This document shows positions 31,142 to 32,893 of a stretch of DNA of 32,893 bases, piece by piece. The notes under the pieces are model-generated. The model saw only the letters and a list, made by a program, of their open reading frames with translations, did no database searches and was not told the origin of the DNA. The number at the start of each line of letters is the position of its first letter. Position 1 is the first letter of the stretch. Source of the DNA: Caballeronia hypogeia (GTDB taxonomy: Bacteria > Pseudomonadota > Gammaproteobacteria > Burkholderiales > Burkholderiaceae); assembly GCF_001544875.2 (NCBI RefSeq), contig NZ_FCOA02000052.1, forward strand, positions 1 through 32,893, given 5' to 3'. Position numbers and translations under genes: made by a program.

Positions 31142-32295
31142 ACGCTCAACTTCGCCTCAGTACGTTTGCAGAGATGCAGCAACCGGTCCGCGAAAGCGTT
31201 CAGGTTGGCCTGGCTGAATGGGTTCACCGAATCGATCACGCGCTGCGCCTTCGCCCGGTAGTCGGCGAGCGACGCATCGTGCTCACGCGCGGCGCGCATC
31301 AACTGACGCGCGCCTTCCTGCGCGTTGAAGTCCGGGTAGTAGTAACCGGCTTCGAGCCACGGCGAGTTGTGGATCAGCGGATAGCCGCCGTACAGCACGT
31401 CGAGGTAGAGATAGTTCTGGTCATTGCCCCACTGGTGCGACACCACGGCGTCCGCGTACTGCGCCATGAAGCCGGCAATGTCGTTGCGACCGTGGAAGGT
31501 GGCCTTGCTGTCCTTCACGATGTTCATCGAGTTGGCCATGTGCACCAGCGTGGGGTGGTCCTTCATATGCACGGAATTGAGCACGTGCATATGCGAAACG
31601 CTCGACGGATCTTCCCGGTACGCTTCTTCGCAAACCAGCATGGGAATGCTCGAGGTTTTCACCACCGAAATATTCGGCTCGAACATTGCAACGCGGAAAC
31701 CCTGCGTCTGCGTGAGCGGCTTGGCGGACGCGTCCGTGCGCGGTTGATATTCGTAACGAAGACCGTGATCGCTCACTTCCGCGATGCGCTTCTCGAGAAA
31801 CTGCGGATGCCAGATGAACGGAATCAGATGAACGTCGCAGCGGTGCAGCGTGCGCATCATCGGAACGGAGAGACGGTCCTTCGGCATCAGCCAGATTTCG
31901 TCGTAGCGGTCCGGGCGCATGGAGTGCACGGGCTTGTCGAAAATCGGCGCTTCGACGAGGCCGACATAAGGCTGACCGCAGCAGTAATACACGACCTTCT
32001 TGCCACGGGCGCGCATGAGATCGAGCCACTGCGTATCCAGCGCGCCGCCCATCTCGAAGATGACGTCCACGGTGTCCGTCGCGTCTTGCGCGCGGATGAT
32101 GCGCAGGCCCTTGGAGGCCATATCCACCTGCGGCGGCATGGCGTTCTGATCGCCGACATCGATAAGCGAAACGTCTTCGACGAAAGGCAGCTTCTGCAAT
32201 GCTTCAGCCAGGAAAATCACGTTCTGGCCGAGGCCGTTTTGCCAGATATTCTGGCCCTGATGCGTGACTACTGATATTCCGATTCGAACGGTCAT
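31138..32295 (-). CDS. DUF2827 protein, putative GT-B-like glycosyltransferase (first in operon)
   Basis: Soluble protein of 385 residues and first gene of the trio. It begins MTVRIGISVVTHQG, followed by NIWQNGLGQNVIFLAEAL (16-33). FEPNISVVKTSSIPML (205-220), SHQWGNDQNYLYLDVL (286-301) and GGYPLIHN (303-310) match the other two; here the Glu of SHQWEN is Gly. The CC pair in VVYYCCGQPY (105-106) is shared with the third paralogue only. The start at ATG 32295 places the Rossmann strand at the N-terminus, as in the family. The frame stays open for 29 codons upstream without homology, and the ribosome site is weak (GGGA). Function unknown; glycosyltransferase is inferred. Confidence 0.8.
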   Translation of the reverse strand: MTVRIGISVVTHQGQNIWQNGLGQNVIFLAEALQKLPFVEDVSLIDVGDQNAMPPQVDMASKGLRIIRAQDATDTVDVIFEMGGALDTQWLDLMRARGKKVVYYCCGQPYVGLVEAPIFDKPVHSMRPDRYDEIWLMPKDRLSVPMMRTLHRCDVHLIPFIWHPQFLEKRIAEVSDHGLRYEYQPRTDASAKPLTQTQGFRVAMFEPNISVVKTSSIPMLVCEEAYREDPSSVSHMHVLNSVHMKDHPTLVHMANSMNIVKDSKATFHGRNDIAGFMAQYADAVVSHQWGNDQNYLYLDVLYGGYPLIHNSPWLEAGYYYPDFNAQEGARQLMRAAREHDASLADYRAKAQRVIDSVNPFSQANLNAFADRLLHLCKRTEAKLSV

Positions 32296-32749
32296 CGAAT
32301 TGATATCCCAAAATTGCGAATTGCGATTTTTGAAACGGAGAGCTTCTTGTTTCTCCGTCCCTGGGGACCGGCGTTGACCCACGCCAAGGTGCAGTGTGGA
32401 GCGGTAGAGACAGGAGCAACACAGGAATTCCTTAGGAATTCAGATCGCCCGCCGGATAGCGAAAACTTCTGAATTCAATATATAGAAGAAGCCCCGGATT
32501 TCCCAGTAATCTCGAAGATTATGAGAGTCGTCTTATCAACGGTTTATTACGCTTTTTGAAGCGATATTGCGTCGATCAAACTGGTGCACGCGGCCGCGCA
32601 ACGGCCACTCGACATCGTCGCCACGAGACGACAAAGCGAGAGCCTGAGACTTTTCTGAGAATGAGAGACGATCGGTGATCCTCGCACTCAGCGCGAACGT
32701 CACACGACACGTATGAGAGAGGTGGCCAGGCGAGACGGGCCCGGTCCGA
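32296..32749. other. Upstream region of the DUF2827 operon
   Basis: About 450 bases with no gene I can support, between the edge terminator and the operon. It should hold the operon promoter. The best minus-strand -10 is TATATT at 32482-32477, without a good -35, directly next to the GAATTC cluster described separately. CGCTT/AAGCG near 32550-32563 could form a small hairpin. A minus-strand open frame across 32576-32869 begins with TTG and looks like composition, not protein. Confidence 0.5.
32425..32476. promoter_or_regulatory. Cluster of three GAATTC palindromes, candidate operator
   Basis: GAATTCCT-T-AGGAATTC (32425-32441) is a perfect 17-bp palindrome containing two GAATTC centres 11 bp apart, one helical turn. 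A third GAATTC at 32471-32476 forms a further 9-bp inverted repeat with the second (GAATTCAGA 32436-32444, TCTGAATTC 32468-32476). The third site abuts the candidate -10. The layout suggests repressor or activator binding in the DUF2827 operon control region. Confidence 0.45.
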
Positions 32750-32791
32750 AGAAGAAAACAAAGGCGCGCGGCATCGTGATGCTCGCGCGCC
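32750..32791 (-). terminator. Intrinsic terminator of a gene lying to the right
   Basis: Read leftward: GGCGCGCG, one bulged A, GCAT, loop CACG, ATGCCGCGCGCC, then TTTGTTTTCTTCTTC. This is a strong rho-independent terminator for a minus-strand gene that ends in or beyond the last 100 bases. One frame ends at a TAA near 32846 (..WFGAQRLVA), but too little is visible to call the gene. Confidence 0.75.
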
Positions 32792-32893
32792 CGGGATCAA
32801 ACGATATTGCTTACTTAGTCGACCCTGAACAATCCTCAAAGCCTTATGCGACAAGGCGTTGTGCTCCAAACCATGTTGAGCGAATTGCAGGAA

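Noticed and set aside
32576..32869. 97-codon minus-strand frame at the right edge
   Set aside because: TTG start, crosses the strong terminator at 32750-32791, and has Arg/Ser-rich composition without any recognisable motif.

Overview
High-GC chromosomal DNA from a beta-proteobacterium, most likely Burkholderia sensu lato (Burkholderia, Paraburkholderia or Caballeronia). The support is the gene order glyA / ybgC-tolQ-tolR-tolA-tolB-pal-cpoB / tRNA-Lys, the lptD-surA-pdxA-rsmA cluster divergent from amgK-murU, the TolB N-terminus, the strong G/C third-position bias, and three members of DUF2827, a family known mainly from burkholderias. The assignment is inference; no 16S or marker search was possible.

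Layout. 1-728 (-): 5' part of glyA. 1206-1952 (+): a YdfG-type short-chain dehydrogenase. 2080-7733 (+): the complete Tol-Pal cluster, which couples cell-envelope constriction to division and keeps the outer membrane tethered; it ends in a clear intrinsic terminator. 7865-8030: tRNA-Lys(UUU) with a perfect sigma-70 promoter and its own terminator. 8163-10054 (+): a WYL-domain regulator overlapping a sirtuin-like gene whose zinc and NAD motifs are atypical. These converge, with only 4 bases between, on 10059-14781 (-), a two-gene unit for a SbcD/YhaO-like phosphoesterase and a YhaN/SbcC-like ATPase. 14962-15216 (+): an 84-residue unknown protein. 15198-20945 (-): lptD-surA-pdxA-rsmA (outer-membrane LPS assembly, porin folding, vitamin B6, 16S rRNA methylation). 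21155-22897 (+): amgK-murU (MurNAc recycling to UDP-MurNAc). 22974-24362 (+): purB. 24422-26297 (-): gluconate permease and gluconokinase.

The right-hand 6.5 kb is the accessory-looking part, all on the minus strand. It has a four-cysteine lipoprotein, a trimeric autotransporter adhesin (ESPR signal, extremely Ser/Thr-rich repetitive stalk, YadA anchor), and a tightly coupled operon of three divergent DUF2827 paralogues with glycosyltransferase-like (GT-B-like) motif layout. My main hypothesis is that the DUF2827 trio builds a glycan, possibly on the hydroxyl-rich adhesin stalk before export, analogous in logic to other glycosylated bacterial adhesins. This rests on motif pattern and adjacency only. 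A terminator at the right edge shows that another minus-strand gene ends just inside or beyond the window.

No CRISPR array, IS element, rRNA, phage module or integrase was seen.
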